A stretch of DNA of 23,874 nucleotides from JBBSGC01 sp038254525 (GCA_038254525.1 JBBSGC010000014.1:1-23874); one strand, 5' to 3'; shown: positions 1 to 8,175, counted from the first letter of the stretch. Numbers and translations: made by a program. The notes: generated from the sequence alone by a model not told the origin.

Positions 1-1029
1 CGGCTTGCTCGCGGTCGGCTTGCTCGAGCTCGGAGCCGCGGCCCGCTTGCTGCCCTGGGACGTCGCCGCCTTGGCGGCCGGCTTCTTGCCGGCGGCTGCT
101 TTCGACGTCGCCGGCTTCGCCGCCACGCTGGGTCTCGGCTTCGCGCTCGGCTTCGAGGCGCTGGACGCCTTGGCCGCCGACGGGTGGGTGGGGCTTGCTG
201 CACCCTCGGCGACCTGGCCAGAGTCCGCCACGCTCGACACCGCGGCGCCCTTCGCCCGGTCGACGCTCTGCTGGAGGGCGGCCAACAAGTCGATGACCTC
301 GGCGTCACCTCCTGGATCAGCCCGACGCCCGCCGTCGGCTTGGCGCACGTCACCGCCCTCGAGCTTGGCCTCGATCAGCTCGTGCACAGCCTGCTTGTAC
401 TCGTCCTCGAACTGCGTCGGGTCGAACTCGGCGGTCAGGCTGTCGACCAGCGAGCTGGCCATCGTGACCTCCTGCGGCCGCAGCTCGATCTCGTCGTCGA
501 GGATGTCGAAGTCAGGAGTGCGCACCTCGTCGGGCCAGAGCATGGTCTGCAGGACGATCGCCTTGCCGCGCACGCGCAGAACCGCCAGCGACTCGCGTTG
601 ACGCAGGGCGATCTTGACCACGGCCATCCGGTCGGTGCGCTCCAACGCCTCACGCAACAACGCGTACGGCTTGGCTGCCTTGGCCTCCGGCTCCAGGTAG
701 TAGCTGCGGTCGAGCAGCATCGGGTCGACCTCGTCGGCGCCGACGAACTCCACGACGTCTATCTCGTGGCCACTGGAGACCGGCAGCGTGGCCAGGTCCT
801 CGTCGCTCAGCGTGATCATCGCCCCATCGTCGGCCTCGTAGCCCTTGGCGATGTCAGCGAACGTGACCTCCTTGCCGCACACAGTGCACGTCCGCTTGTA
901 GCGCACCCGGCCGCCGTCCTCGGCATGCACCTGGTGGAACCGGATGTCATGATCCTGGGTGGCGGTGTAGAGCCGCACCGGCACGTTCACCAGGCCGAAG
1001 GACACCGCGCCCTTCCACATCGACCTCAT
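1..1029 (-). CDS. ku: Ku protein, NHEJ end-binding (partial at left edge)
   Basis: Bacterial Ku forms a homodimeric ring that binds double-strand DNA ends and recruits LigD for non-homologous end joining. The N-terminus reads MRSMWKGAVSFGLVNVPVRL, the classic Ku opening, followed by the core with a CxxC pair (TCTVCGK) and the EVDPMLLDRSYYLEP segment. After about residue 270 the protein becomes a Lys/Ala/Pro/Ser-rich tail with repeated SKP and AAK units. Such basic tails are known in actinobacterial Ku and bind DNA. The tail is still open at base 1, so the stop codon lies outside the window; 343 codons are visible. The ATG at 1029 is chosen over the one at 1020 because it restores the family N-terminus and has GGAGGG just upstream. 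The gene is divergent from the LigD-like ligase. Identification is confident. Confidence 0.95.
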   Translation of the reverse strand, partial: MRSMWKGAVSFGLVNVPVRLYTATQDHDIRFHQVHAEDGGRVRYKRTCTVCGKEVTFADIAKGYEADDGAMITLSDEDLATLPVSSGHEIDVVEFVGADEVDPMLLDRSYYLEPEAKAAKPYALLREALERTDRMAVVKIALRQRESLAVLRVRGKAIVLQTMLWPDEVRTPDFDILDDEIELRPQEVTMASSLVDSLTAEFDPTQFEDEYKQAVHELIEAKLEGGDVRQADGGRRADPGGDAEVIDLLAALQQSVDRAKGAAVSSVADSGQVAEGAASPTHPSAAKASSASKPSAKPRPSVAAKPATSKAAAGKKPAAKAATSQGSKRAAAPSSSKPTASKP

Positions 1030-1054
1030 TGGCTTCCCTCCGCGGCTCCGTAGG

Positions 1055-1077
1055 CATGTTGCCCCTGGGGCAGCATG
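1055..1077. promoter_or_regulatory. Imperfect palindrome between divergent ku and ligase genes (candidate operator)
   Basis: The two starts are only 53 bases apart. Between them lies CATG-t-TGCCCC, a central t, then GGGGCA-g-CATG: ten of eleven pairs match around one central base, and the inner TGCCCCTGGGGCA is perfect. Its position would let one regulator act on both NHEJ transcripts. It would also fall in the 5' leader of the ligase mRNA if translation starts at 1083. Operator function is inferred. Confidence 0.45.
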
Positions 1078-1082
1078 GTCCC

Positions 1083-2009
1083 ATGCGCCCGATGCTAGCC
1101 ACTAGAGCCGCCCCGGGTGCGGCGCTTCCGGGTGCCGGCTGGTGCCACGAGGTCAAGTGGGACGGCATCCGTGCGCTGGTCGAACGGCGTGCCGGCACCA
1201 CAGTCGTCCGCTCCCGTTCGGCACGGGACATCTCGGTAGCGTTCCCCGAGCTGGCGCCGATCGCTGGGGACCACGAGGACCTGCTGCTCGACGGCGAGGT
1301 AGTACGCCTGCGCGACGGTGTCCCTTCGTTCGCCGGGCTCGCCGAGCGGATCCACCTGCAGGACGCCGCCACGGCGGCTCGCCTGGCTCGAGCGCGGCCG
1401 GTGACCTATGTGGTGTTCGACCTCCTGCGGCGAGACGGCACCTCGCTGCTGTCGCAGTCGCTTCGCCACCGACGCGAGGCGCTCGAGGCGGTCTCCCTCG
1501 GCGCCGGCCGCTGGATCCGGTCTCCGCTGCACGACGAGGCCGACGGGCTGTGGGCAGCCACTTCGGAGCAGGGCCTGGAAGGCATCGTCTCCAAGCGGTG
1601 GTCCTCGACGTACCACCCCGGGCGGCGTAGCCCCGACTGGGTGAAACGGGCTCATCGGCGTACTCAGGCCTGCGTGGTGGGTGGGTGGCGACCACGCTCC
1701 GACGGCAGCGGGCACATCGGGGCACTGCTGCTGGGCCTGCCGGGCGACGGCGGCCGGCTGGTGGCTGTCGGCCGCGTCGGCAGCGGCCTGGACGCCGCCG
1801 CGTCCCGGCGGTTGCTCGACCTGCTGGAACCGGTTGCGACGGCCCCTTTCGACGCACCGGTGGAGGACGCCGCCGACGCGGTGTGGTGCCGGCCGGCCGT
1901 CGTCGTGGAGGTGCTGCACCTCGGGCGCACAGACGCAGGACGACTGCGTCAGCCGGTCTACCGTGGCGTGCGGGCCGACCTGTCGCCGGCCGACGTCGAG
2001 AAGGAGTGA
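1083..2009 (+). CDS. ATP-dependent DNA ligase, LigD ligase-domain type (stand-alone)
   Basis: This enzyme seals nicks after end processing, passing AMP from ATP through a lysine adenylate. Numbering from the ATG at 1083, motif I is EVKWDG with catalytic Lys25. Motif III-type LLDGEVV is near 68-74, YVVFDLL near 109-115, motif IV EGIVSKR at 166-172 and motif V WVKRAH at 186-191. The last ~110 residues form the OB-fold domain. The protein has 308 residues and corresponds to only the ligase domain of LigD, with no phosphoesterase or polymerase domain. A TTG at 1029 and an ATG at 1056 are also in frame, but MRPMLAT at 1083 is the family-like start. The TGA ends three bases before the ATG of the polymerase gene, whose AAGGAG lies inside the last codons, so the two genes are one operon. 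Confidence 0.93.
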   Translation: MRPMLATRAAPGAALPGAGWCHEVKWDGIRALVERRAGTTVVRSRSARDISVAFPELAPIAGDHEDLLLDGEVVRLRDGVPSFAGLAERIHLQDAATAARLARARPVTYVVFDLLRRDGTSLLSQSLRHRREALEAVSLGAGRWIRSPLHDEADGLWAATSEQGLEGIVSKRWSSTYHPGRRSPDWVKRAHRRTQACVVGGWRPRSDGSGHIGALLLGLPGDGGRLVAVGRVGSGLDAAASRRLLDLLEPVATAPFDAPVEDAADAVWCRPAVVVEVLHLGRTDAGRLRQPVYRGVRADLSPADVEKE

Positions 2010-2011
2010 GC

Positions 2012-2932
2012 ATGGCCAAGGGCAGTGCTCTCGAGGTCGACGGGCGACGCGTGGCACTGAGCAACCTCGACAAGGTGCTCTACCCCGCCGACGGCACGAC
2101 CAAGCACGACGTCGTCGCCCACTACCTCGCGATGGCCGACGTGATCCTTCCCCAGCTCGCCGACCGGCCGTTGACCCGCAAGCGCTGGCCCGACGGGGTG
2201 ACGGGCACGACGGCGTTCTTCGAGAAGAACCTGCCCCGCGGCGCACCACCGTGGCTGCGCACGGTCACTCTGGACTCCCCCGGCAGCTCCAAGGACCGCG
2301 AGCAGATCACCTACCCGGTGCTCGAGGACCGGGCCGGGCTGATCTGGGTCGCGAACCTCGCTGCACTCGAGCTGCACGCACCGCAGTGGCGGGTCGGCGG
2401 CCGGGGTTCCGTTCGCCCGCCGGACCGGCTGGTCATCGACCTCGACCCCGGCCCCCCCGCGGGACTGGCGGACTGCGCCGAGATCGCCCTCCTCGTGCGC
2501 GAGCGCCTCGCTGTCGACGGCTTCACCTGCATCCCGGTCACCAGCGGGAGCAAGGGGCTGCAGCTGTACGCCTCGACCGCCGGCCGCCAGGACGCCTCCG
2601 TGGTGCGCGACTATGTGCACGCGATCGCGCGAGAGCTGGAGCACCGCCACCCAGAGCGGGTCCTGTCCCGGATGACCCGCGCTATCCGGACCGGCAAGGT
2701 GCTGCTCGACTGGAGCCAGAACTCCTCGGCGAAGACGACGATCGTGCCCTACTCCCTGCGTGGCCGCGAGCGGGCGTGGGTGGCGACGCCGCGCACCTGG
2801 GACGAGCTGGCGGACTCCGGTTCGCTGCAGCAGGTGCACCGTTCGGCGCTGCCCGGCCGGCTCGACAGCTACGGCGACCTGCTGACCACCACCGACGTCA
2901 CCGACGCCCCGCGGGTGCCGGTCGACGGATAG
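2012..2932 (+). CDS. LigD-type primase/polymerase (PolDom), stand-alone NHEJ polymerase
   Basis: This is an archaeo-eukaryotic-primase fold polymerase that fills gaps and adds ribonucleotides at broken ends with Ku and the ligase. The protein has 306 residues. Visible signatures are the opening SNLDKVLYP, KRWPDG near 57-62, the metal-binding DLDPG (Asp143, Asp145), SGSKGLQLY near 178-186, and RTGKVLLDWSQN with the probable third acidic residue Asp233. The start ATG has a perfect AAGGAG six bases upstream, overlapping the 3' end of the ligase gene. The LigD domains are thus encoded as two adjacent proteins, and no phosphoesterase domain is present in the window. A hairpin follows directly after the stop codon. 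Confidence 0.93.
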   Translation: MAKGSALEVDGRRVALSNLDKVLYPADGTTKHDVVAHYLAMADVILPQLADRPLTRKRWPDGVTGTTAFFEKNLPRGAPPWLRTVTLDSPGSSKDREQITYPVLEDRAGLIWVANLAALELHAPQWRVGGRGSVRPPDRLVIDLDPGPPAGLADCAEIALLVRERLAVDGFTCIPVTSGSKGLQLYASTAGRQDASVVRDYVHAIARELEHRHPERVLSRMTRAIRTGKVLLDWSQNSSAKTTIVPYSLRGRERAWVATPRTWDELADSGSLQQVHRSALPGRLDSYGDLLTTTDVTDAPRVPVDG

Positions 2933-2949
2933 CCGGCCGCTTGGCCGGC
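2932..2949 (+). terminator. Hairpin after the NHEJ ligase-polymerase operon
   Basis: GCCGGCC-gctt-GGCCGGC is a seven-pair G/C stem with a four-base loop that begins on the last base of the polymerase stop codon. There is no T-run, which is common for actinobacterial terminators. The rest of the gap to 3087 shows nothing recognisable. Confidence 0.5.
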
Positions 2950-3087
2950 CGGCTTCCCAAGATCCTGGGCGAGACCACCCATCCGGTCCCGACGTGGCCG
3001 CGAACCCCCAATGACGTACCGATGGGGCCACAACCTTGCCGGTGTCGACCGGAAGAAGGGGCGCACATGGGCTTGCACCCGGGCGGT

Positions 3088-4050
3088 TCAGGCGGCCAGC
3101 AACGCCGACTCGACGAAAGCGACGGCGCTGTGCAGGTCGTGGACCCGCCGCATGTTGCCCCGCGGCTTCATGACGTCCCAGCCCGGCCCGCCGAGCAGCA
3201 GCGTGCACAGCGGCCGCGACCCAGCCGGCCAGGGCACGACATCGGCCGCGAGCGGCAGCGACGCCCAGATCAAGACAACGTCCGGTCGGCGAACCCGCAC
3301 CGCGCGGCTGAGCGCTTCGGCGGGAAGCCGCTGGCCCAACATCAAAGAGCCGATTCTGCGCTCGGCCAAGGCGGCCTCGACCGCGCACAGTGGCAGCGCG
3401 TGCTGGTCCTGCTCGGCACAGGCCAGCACGACCCGCTCATCGACGGTCCGTCGGCCTCCGTGCAGCGACGCGAACGCCCGCAGCTCCGCCGTCAGCACAC
3501 CGCTAGCGAGGTGCTCGGACTCGACGCCGATCCTGCCCGTGCTCCACAGCCGGCCGAGCTCGGTGAGGAACGGCACGAAGACGTCGTTCCAGGCGCCCAC
3601 GACGCCACGTCGTTGAAGCTGCAGCAGGAAGGTTCGGCTGAGCTCGTCGGCCTGCAGGTCGCGAGCCGCGCGCAGCAGCGACGCGACCGTGGTCCGCGGG
3701 CGCCGTCGACCGCCGACGACCTGCTGGACCGGTGGCAGCCGTTCCCTCGGCTCGTCGGCGCTGCGGCGCGCGATGTAGGCGCTCTGCGCCGCTGGGACGC
3801 CAGTCTCGAGCAACCGGCTCATCAGCTCCAGACGGGCCACATCGGCCTCGGTGTAGCGCCGATGTCCGCCCGCGGAGCGCAGGCTGGGGCCCAACCCGTA
3901 GCGCTTGTCCCACGTGCGCAGCGTCGAGCGGGCAATGCCCACCCTGGTCGCCACCGCCCCCACTCCCCAGACCAGCCGCGGTCTTTCCTGGTCCGCCCAC
4001 GTCCCTCCGGGCGCGTCGCCGTCGGCTGGGGAGCCGTCTGTCGCAGTCAC
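3088..4050 (-). CDS. MerR-family regulator with CarH/LitR-like cobalamin-binding module
   Basis: This is a DNA-binding repressor or activator with an N-terminal MerR winged helix (VGAVATRVGIARSTLRTWDK, then GGHRRYTEADV; about residues 29-75). A four-helix segment and a Rossmann-like B12-binding domain follow. The helical segment carries LWSTGRIGVESEH, an exact W-x9-EH motif (Trp169, Glu179, His180), the signature of adenosylcobalamin photoreceptors such as CarH and LitR. The Rossmann part has DQH (His217 as lower axial ligand), LMLGQRLP and LLLGG. Two departures are seen: the DxHxxG motif reads DQHALP, and the residue after the motif Trp is Ser, where I recall His in Thermus CarH. The GTG at 4050 gives a 320-residue protein of family length; an open frame reaches upstream to 4215 but would overlap the divergent WhiB gene. 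No carotenoid or photolyase gene is adjacent. Confidence 0.85.
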   Translation of the reverse strand: MTATDGSPADGDAPGGTWADQERPRLVWGVGAVATRVGIARSTLRTWDKRYGLGPSLRSAGGHRRYTEADVARLELMSRLLETGVPAAQSAYIARRSADEPRERLPPVQQVVGGRRRPRTTVASLLRAARDLQADELSRTFLLQLQRRGVVGAWNDVFVPFLTELGRLWSTGRIGVESEHLASGVLTAELRAFASLHGGRRTVDERVVLACAEQDQHALPLCAVEAALAERRIGSLMLGQRLPAEALSRAVRVRRPDVVLIWASLPLAADVVPWPAGSRPLCTLLLGGPGWDVMKPRGNMRRVHDLHSAVAFVESALLAA

Positions 4051-4189
4051 GTAGCCGATTGTCCGACCACTAATCCAGATTCGCCATCTCGAAGCGAGGA
4101 GTTGCGAAGTGAACCAGTTATGCGTAAGTATTGAGCCGCTCCAGCAGAGGGGTGCCCGGCGCAGCCACGTTGTCCCTGCGGAGGTTGGT

Positions 4190-4474
4190 ATGGCAAGCAT
4201 TGCTCGGCTGCCCAAGCCGGTCCTGGAGTCCTACGAGTGGCAGTACGCCGGCGCCTGCTCGAAGGCGGACCCGGAGACGTTCTTCTCCCCCGAGTCCGAG
4301 CGTGGACCACGCCGTCGCGCCCGGGAGAGCGCAGCCAAGTCGCTGTGCGCGCGGTGTCCGGTGGTCGCCGAGTGCCTGCAGCACGCGCTTCGCGTGCGCG
4401 AGCCCTACGGTGTGTGGGGCGGCCTGAACACCGGCGAGCGGGAGAACCTGCTGACCCGGACCGCCGCATCCTGA
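4190..4474 (+). CDS. WhiB-family Fe-S transcriptional regulator
   Basis: WhiB-like proteins are small actinobacterial [4Fe-4S] proteins that partner the principal sigma factor and sense redox or NO. The 94-residue product has the four cluster cysteines (Cys23, Cys53, Cys56, Cys62, with the CARCPVVAEC core) and the G(V/I)WGG turn (GVWGG at 74-78), followed by a short basic tail. EWQYAGAC and the ERGPRRRARE stretch resemble the WhiB3/WhiD branch more than WhiB1, but I do not assign a subgroup. The ATG at 4190 has GGAGG five bases upstream; a GTG at 4109 is in frame but has no support. The gene is divergent from the MerR/B12 regulator and convergent with glnE, 18 bases away. Confidence 0.93.
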   Translation: MASIARLPKPVLESYEWQYAGACSKADPETFFSPESERGPRRRARESAAKSLCARCPVVAECLQHALRVREPYGVWGGLNTGERENLLTRTAAS

Positions 4475-4492
4475 CTCACCGGCGGGCTGTGC

Positions 4493-7465
4493 TCACTGCC
4501 AGAAGAGCCTGTCGACGACGGCGCGCGCCCGCCGAGTCGCCCGCAGGTGGTCGTCAACCATCGCCTCGCCACCAGAGGTGCCGTAGCCCAGCAGGTACGC
4601 CATCCCGGCCCGGTCCCGCGCCGCTGACGGCACCGCGTCAGCGGCCGCGCCTCTGACCAGCAGCACCGCGTCGCGAAGCCGGCTGGCCGAACGCCACGCC
4701 GCGGACAGTGCTTCGGCGTCCACCTGGGCCACGAGGCCGGCTTCGACGGCCGCCCGCAGCGCCGCCATCGTCTCGGTGGTGCGCAACGACCTGACCCGGC
4801 CGGCGTGCCGCATCTGCAGCAGCTGGACGGTCCACTCGACATCGGCCAGCGCCCCGCGTCCGAGCTTGAGATGCGTGGCGGGGTCCGCGCCGCGCGGCAG
4901 CCGTTCGGCATCGACCCGCGCCTTCACCCGTCGGATCTCGGTCTCCTCGGCACCGGAGACGCCGCCCACCGGCCAACGCAGTGGGTTGATGACGGCCAGG
5001 AACTGGGCGCACACCTCCGGGTCTCCGACGTCGGCGTCGGCACGCAGCAGCGCCTGCGCCTCCCACACCGAGCTCCACGACGAGTAGTAGCTGGAGTAGG
5101 ACGCGAGCGTGCGGACCAACGGCCCCTGCCGGCCCTCCGGCCGCAGGTCGGCGTCGACGACCAGCGGCGGGTCGTCGCCGGGCACGGTGAGCATGCGGCG
5201 CAGCCCCTGCGCAACCGCCGTCGCGGCGGCCGTGGCCGTCTCCTCCGGCACACCGGCATGTGGCACGTGCACGAACAACACGTCGGCGTCGCTGGCGTAG
5301 CCCATCTCGTGGCCACCGAGCCGCCCCATGGTCACCACGGCCATCCGGGTCGGCAACGCACAGCCCTGCGCCGACTCGACCACGCCGACGGCAGCGGCCA
5401 GTGCCGCGGACAAGGTGGCGACCGTGAGGTCGGTGAGCGCCGCGGCGGCGGTCGCTGCGTCCGGCAGCTCGCCCAGGACGTCGGTCACCGCAATCCGACA
5501 CAGCTCGCGGCGGCGGATGCTGCGCACGGCGCGCACGGCAGCGGCCGGATCGGGCTGGCGGCCGGCTGCTGCCGACATCTCATGAACCAGCTGCTCGCGG
5601 GTGCGGGGCACCAGCTCCTCAGCCTTGCCGAACATCGCGACGACGTCGGGCGCGCGGGCGATCATGTCCGAGGCGTAGCGGCTCACGCCGAGCACGCGGG
5701 CCAGCTGCTGCGCGGCGGCGGACTCGTCGCGCAGCTGGCGTAGGTACCAGTGGGAGGAGCCGAGGCTCTCACTGAGCCCGCGGAAGGCCAGCAGGCCGCC
5801 ATCGGGGTCCGGACCGTCGGCGAACCACCCGAGCATGGCCGGCAGGAGCTGGCGCTGGATCGCGGCCCGGCGGGTCACCCCGGAGGTCAACGCCTGCAGG
5901 TGAGCCAGGGCGCCACGCGGGTCGGCGTAGCCGAGGGCGGTCAACCGCTCCCGCGCCGCCTCCGGGGTGAGGCGGAGCCCCTCCCCAGGGAGCGCGGCGA
6001 CCGCGGCCAGCAGCGGACGGTAGAAGATCTTCTCGTGCAGCCGGCGCACCTCGCGGCGGTGGGCCCGCCAGGCCTCGGTCAGCTGGACCTCTGCCTGGGC
6101 GGAGAACCCGAGGCTGCGACCGAGCCGGCGCAGCGCGGCGTCGTCGTCGGGCACCAGCTGGCTGCGCCGGAGCCGGAAGAGCTGGATGCGGTGTTCGAGC
6201 GCCCGCAGGAAGCGGTACGCGTCGGCCAACGAACGCCCGTCGTCGCGCCCGACGTAGCCACCCGCCGTGAGCGCCTCGAGCGCGACCAGCGTGGTCGGGC
6301 TGCGCAGCGACTCGTCGACCCGTCCGTGCACCAGCTGGAGCAGCTGCACGGCGAACTCGACATCGCGGAGCCCACCGGGCCCCAGCTTGAGCTGCCGGTC
6401 CAGCTCGACGGTGGGGATGTGTTCGACCACGCGGCGGCGCATGGCTTGCACCTCGGCCACGAACCCCTCGCGCTCCGCAGCCCGCCAGACCATCGGCGCT
6501 ATCGCGTCGCAGTAGGCCCGGCCCAGCTCCGGGTCGCCGGCGATCGGCCGCGCCTTGAGCAGCGCCTGGAACTCCCAGGTCTTCGCCCAGCTGCGGTAGT
6601 AAGCCACGTGACTGGCCAGCGTGCGTACCAGCGGACCGGCCCGGCCTTCCGGCCGAAGTCCCGCGTCGACCGGCCAGATCGTGCCCTCGGCGGTGTGGGT
6701 CGAGCAGATGCCGATCAGGCGCGAAGCAAGGGCAGTGGCGACCTTCGCCGCAGCGTCGTCGGAGGCACCCGGCGCGGGTTCGTGCACGAAGACGACGTCG
6801 ACATCGCTGACGTAGTTGAGCTCTCTACCGCCAGTCTTGCCGAGGCCGATCACCGCCAGCCGGCAGCTGCCCGCCGACTCACCGAGTGCGTCGCGGGCGA
6901 TGCTCAGCGCGCCGTCGACGGTGGCCGCGGCCAGGTCGGCCAGCGCGGCACCCGCCTCGTCGACCGGCCACTGCTGGGTCAGGTCGCGCGCGGCCAGCCG
7001 CAGCAGTCGACGTCGGTAGTCCACCCGGAGCGCGTCACCCGGATCGCGCTCGGCAGCTGCCACCGCCTGCTGCATGCCGATCCGGAGCTGTTCGGCTGTC
7101 GGCCGCTGGTCATCCAGGGTCGGGTCGGCCAGCTCCTCGACCAGCTCGGGGTGTCGGCACAAGAAGCTGCCGAGCGCTTCGCTTGCGCCGAGCACCGCGG
7201 CGAGCCGCTCGAGCTGACGCGGGGCACCGGTGAGCCAGCTGACGAGCGCGGTCCGGCCGGTGGCCGCGGCCAGCTCGGCGAATGCCGCGGCCGCGAGATC
7301 TGGGTCCGCCGAGGCCGCGAGCGCCGAAACCAGGTTGTCCGGCAGCTCCCCCGCCTCGACGGCCACCGACTGCAGGTGCCGCAGCGACCGAGCCACGTCG
7401 CGGAAGCCGAGCCGAGCCAACCGGGACCCCGGTGACGAGGCCCGCGTCGAGACCTCGCTGCGCAC
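4493..7465 (-). CDS. glnE: Bifunctional glutamine synthetase adenylyltransferase / adenylyl-removing enzyme
   Basis: GlnE attaches and removes AMP on glutamine synthetase, coupling its activity to nitrogen status. The 990-residue protein has two homologous halves. The first nucleotidyltransferase motif is GLGKTGGRELNYVSDVDVVF (Asp221, Asp223). The second is MGRLGGHEMGYASDADVLF (Asp726, Asp728). Each is followed by a VDA(G/D)LRPEGR(A/Q)GPLVRTL block. By position the N-terminal half corresponds to the de-adenylylating unit and the C-terminal half to the adenylylating unit. The GTG start at 7465 has no clear ribosome binding site. Instead TAACCT lies six bases upstream, consistent with a leaderless mRNA. 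glnE beside glnA2 is also the arrangement in Mycobacterium tuberculosis. Confidence 0.96.
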   Translation of the reverse strand: MRSEVSTRASSPGSRLARLGFRDVARSLRHLQSVAVEAGELPDNLVSALAASADPDLAAAAFAELAAATGRTALVSWLTGAPRQLERLAAVLGASEALGSFLCRHPELVEELADPTLDDQRPTAEQLRIGMQQAVAAAERDPGDALRVDYRRRLLRLAARDLTQQWPVDEAGAALADLAAATVDGALSIARDALGESAGSCRLAVIGLGKTGGRELNYVSDVDVVFVHEPAPGASDDAAAKVATALASRLIGICSTHTAEGTIWPVDAGLRPEGRAGPLVRTLASHVAYYRSWAKTWEFQALLKARPIAGDPELGRAYCDAIAPMVWRAAEREGFVAEVQAMRRRVVEHIPTVELDRQLKLGPGGLRDVEFAVQLLQLVHGRVDESLRSPTTLVALEALTAGGYVGRDDGRSLADAYRFLRALEHRIQLFRLRRSQLVPDDDAALRRLGRSLGFSAQAEVQLTEAWRAHRREVRRLHEKIFYRPLLAAVAALPGEGLRLTPEAARERLTALGYADPRGALAHLQALTSGVTRRAAIQRQLLPAMLGWFADGPDPDGGLLAFRGLSESLGSSHWYLRQLRDESAAAQQLARVLGVSRYASDMIARAPDVVAMFGKAEELVPRTREQLVHEMSAAAGRQPDPAAAVRAVRSIRRRELCRIAVTDVLGELPDAATAAAALTDLTVATLSAALAAAVGVVESAQGCALPTRMAVVTMGRLGGHEMGYASDADVLFVHVPHAGVPEETATAAATAVAQGLRRMLTVPGDDPPLVVDADLRPEGRQGPLVRTLASYSSYYSSWSSVWEAQALLRADADVGDPEVCAQFLAVINPLRWPVGGVSGAEETEIRRVKARVDAERLPRGADPATHLKLGRGALADVEWTVQLLQMRHAGRVRSLRTTETMAALRAAVEAGLVAQVDAEALSAAWRSASRLRDAVLLVRGAAADAVPSAARDRAGMAYLLGYGTSGGEAMVDDHLRATRRARAVVDRLFWQ

Positions 7466-7471
7466 GCCGCC

Positions 7472-7477
7472 AGGTTA
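7472..7477 (-). promoter_or_regulatory. -10 box of glnE, leaderless type
   Basis: On the minus strand TAACCT (TANNNT) ends six bases before the GTG start at 7465. A weak -35-like TCGACC lies 16 bases further up. At this spacing transcription would start at or next to the initiation codon. Confidence 0.5.
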
Positions 7478-7506
7478 CGACATCCGCTTGCCTGGTCGAG
7501 AGGTAG

Positions 7507-7516
7507 CGATATATCG
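7507..7516. promoter_or_regulatory. CGATATATCG palindrome, candidate PadR operator
   Basis: A perfect ten-base palindrome in otherwise GC-rich DNA lies in the 98-base gap between glnE and padR, with a related CTGTATCG half-site at 7521-7528. AT-rich ATAT-centred palindromes upstream of padR genes are typical autoregulatory sites. Its position could also influence the glnE promoter. Confidence 0.55.
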
Positions 7517-7563
7517 TTCGCTGTATCGGTAGTGCTTCGACGTCGAACCTGGAAGGGGCTCGC

Positions 7564-8175
7564 ATGTTTCCATCGGGGAGCTGCGGGGAGTCCGGGCCGA
7601 GTTGGCGCCGGTTCGGCCCCCATCACGGCCGGAGCTGGGCTCCCCCCTGGGCCGGGGCGGGTTGGCCGTTCACAGACCCGCCCGGTCGCCGGCGCGGTCG
7701 CGGCGACGTGCGGTTGGCGATTCTGGGCGTGCTGGCGGACGGTCCCGCCCACGGCTACTCCCTGATCGGCGAGATCGGACAGCGCAGCGCAGGAAGCTGG
7801 CGGGTGAGCCCCGGCTCGGTCTACCCGACGTTGTCGGCCCTGGAAGACGATGGGCTCGTGGCCTCGCGAGAGGTGGCCGGGCGGCGCGTGTTCGAGCTCA
7901 CCGACACGGGCGTCGCCTACGTCGAGGAGCACGCGGACCTGCTGACGACCCTGTGGGCCCGCGACGACGACGGCGCCTCGGGACACCGCGCCGACTACCT
8001 CGAGCTGCTGATGGCGGTCGCGCGCGCAGCGATGCAGGTCGCCTCCGAGGGCGACGAGACCGCGCGCGAGCATGGCGCGGAGCTCCTCGAGACGACGCGG
8101 CGCCGGCTGTACGGCCTGCTGTCGGCCGAGCCGGCATCCCCGTCGGCACCAGATGAAGAAGGGACGCCCCGATGA
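7564..8175 (+). CDS. PadR-family transcriptional regulator
   Basis: PadR proteins are winged-helix repressors responding to small molecules or envelope stress. The 203-residue product has a Gly/Pro/Trp/Arg-rich N-terminal leader of about 45 residues. The winged helix follows: DVRLAILGVLADGPAHGYSL, WRVSPGSVYPTLSALEDDGL, then the wing RRVFELTDTG. A helical C-terminal part from about 130 probably dimerises. The ATG at 7564 has GGAAGGGG upstream. The stop overlaps the next start as ATGA, so the two products are translationally coupled. The upstream CGATATATCG palindrome suggests autorepression. Confidence 0.92.
   Translation: MFPSGSCGESGPSWRRFGPHHGRSWAPPWAGAGWPFTDPPGRRRGRGDVRLAILGVLADGPAHGYSLIGEIGQRSAGSWRVSPGSVYPTLSALEDDGLVASREVAGRRVFELTDTGVAYVEEHADLLTTLWARDDDGASGHRADYLELLMAVARAAMQVASEGDETAREHGAELLETTRRRLYGLLSAEPASPSAPDEEGTPR

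Noticed and set aside
1681..4134. An 817-codon open frame on the plus strand
   Set aside because: It crosses the ligase, polymerase and the MerR gene out of frame, with Arg/Pro/Ala-rich junk; it is a product of high GC content.
5750..7435. A 561-codon plus-strand open frame opposite glnE
   Set aside because: It mirrors the third-position bias of glnE and has no domain; glnE has clear motifs over the same region.
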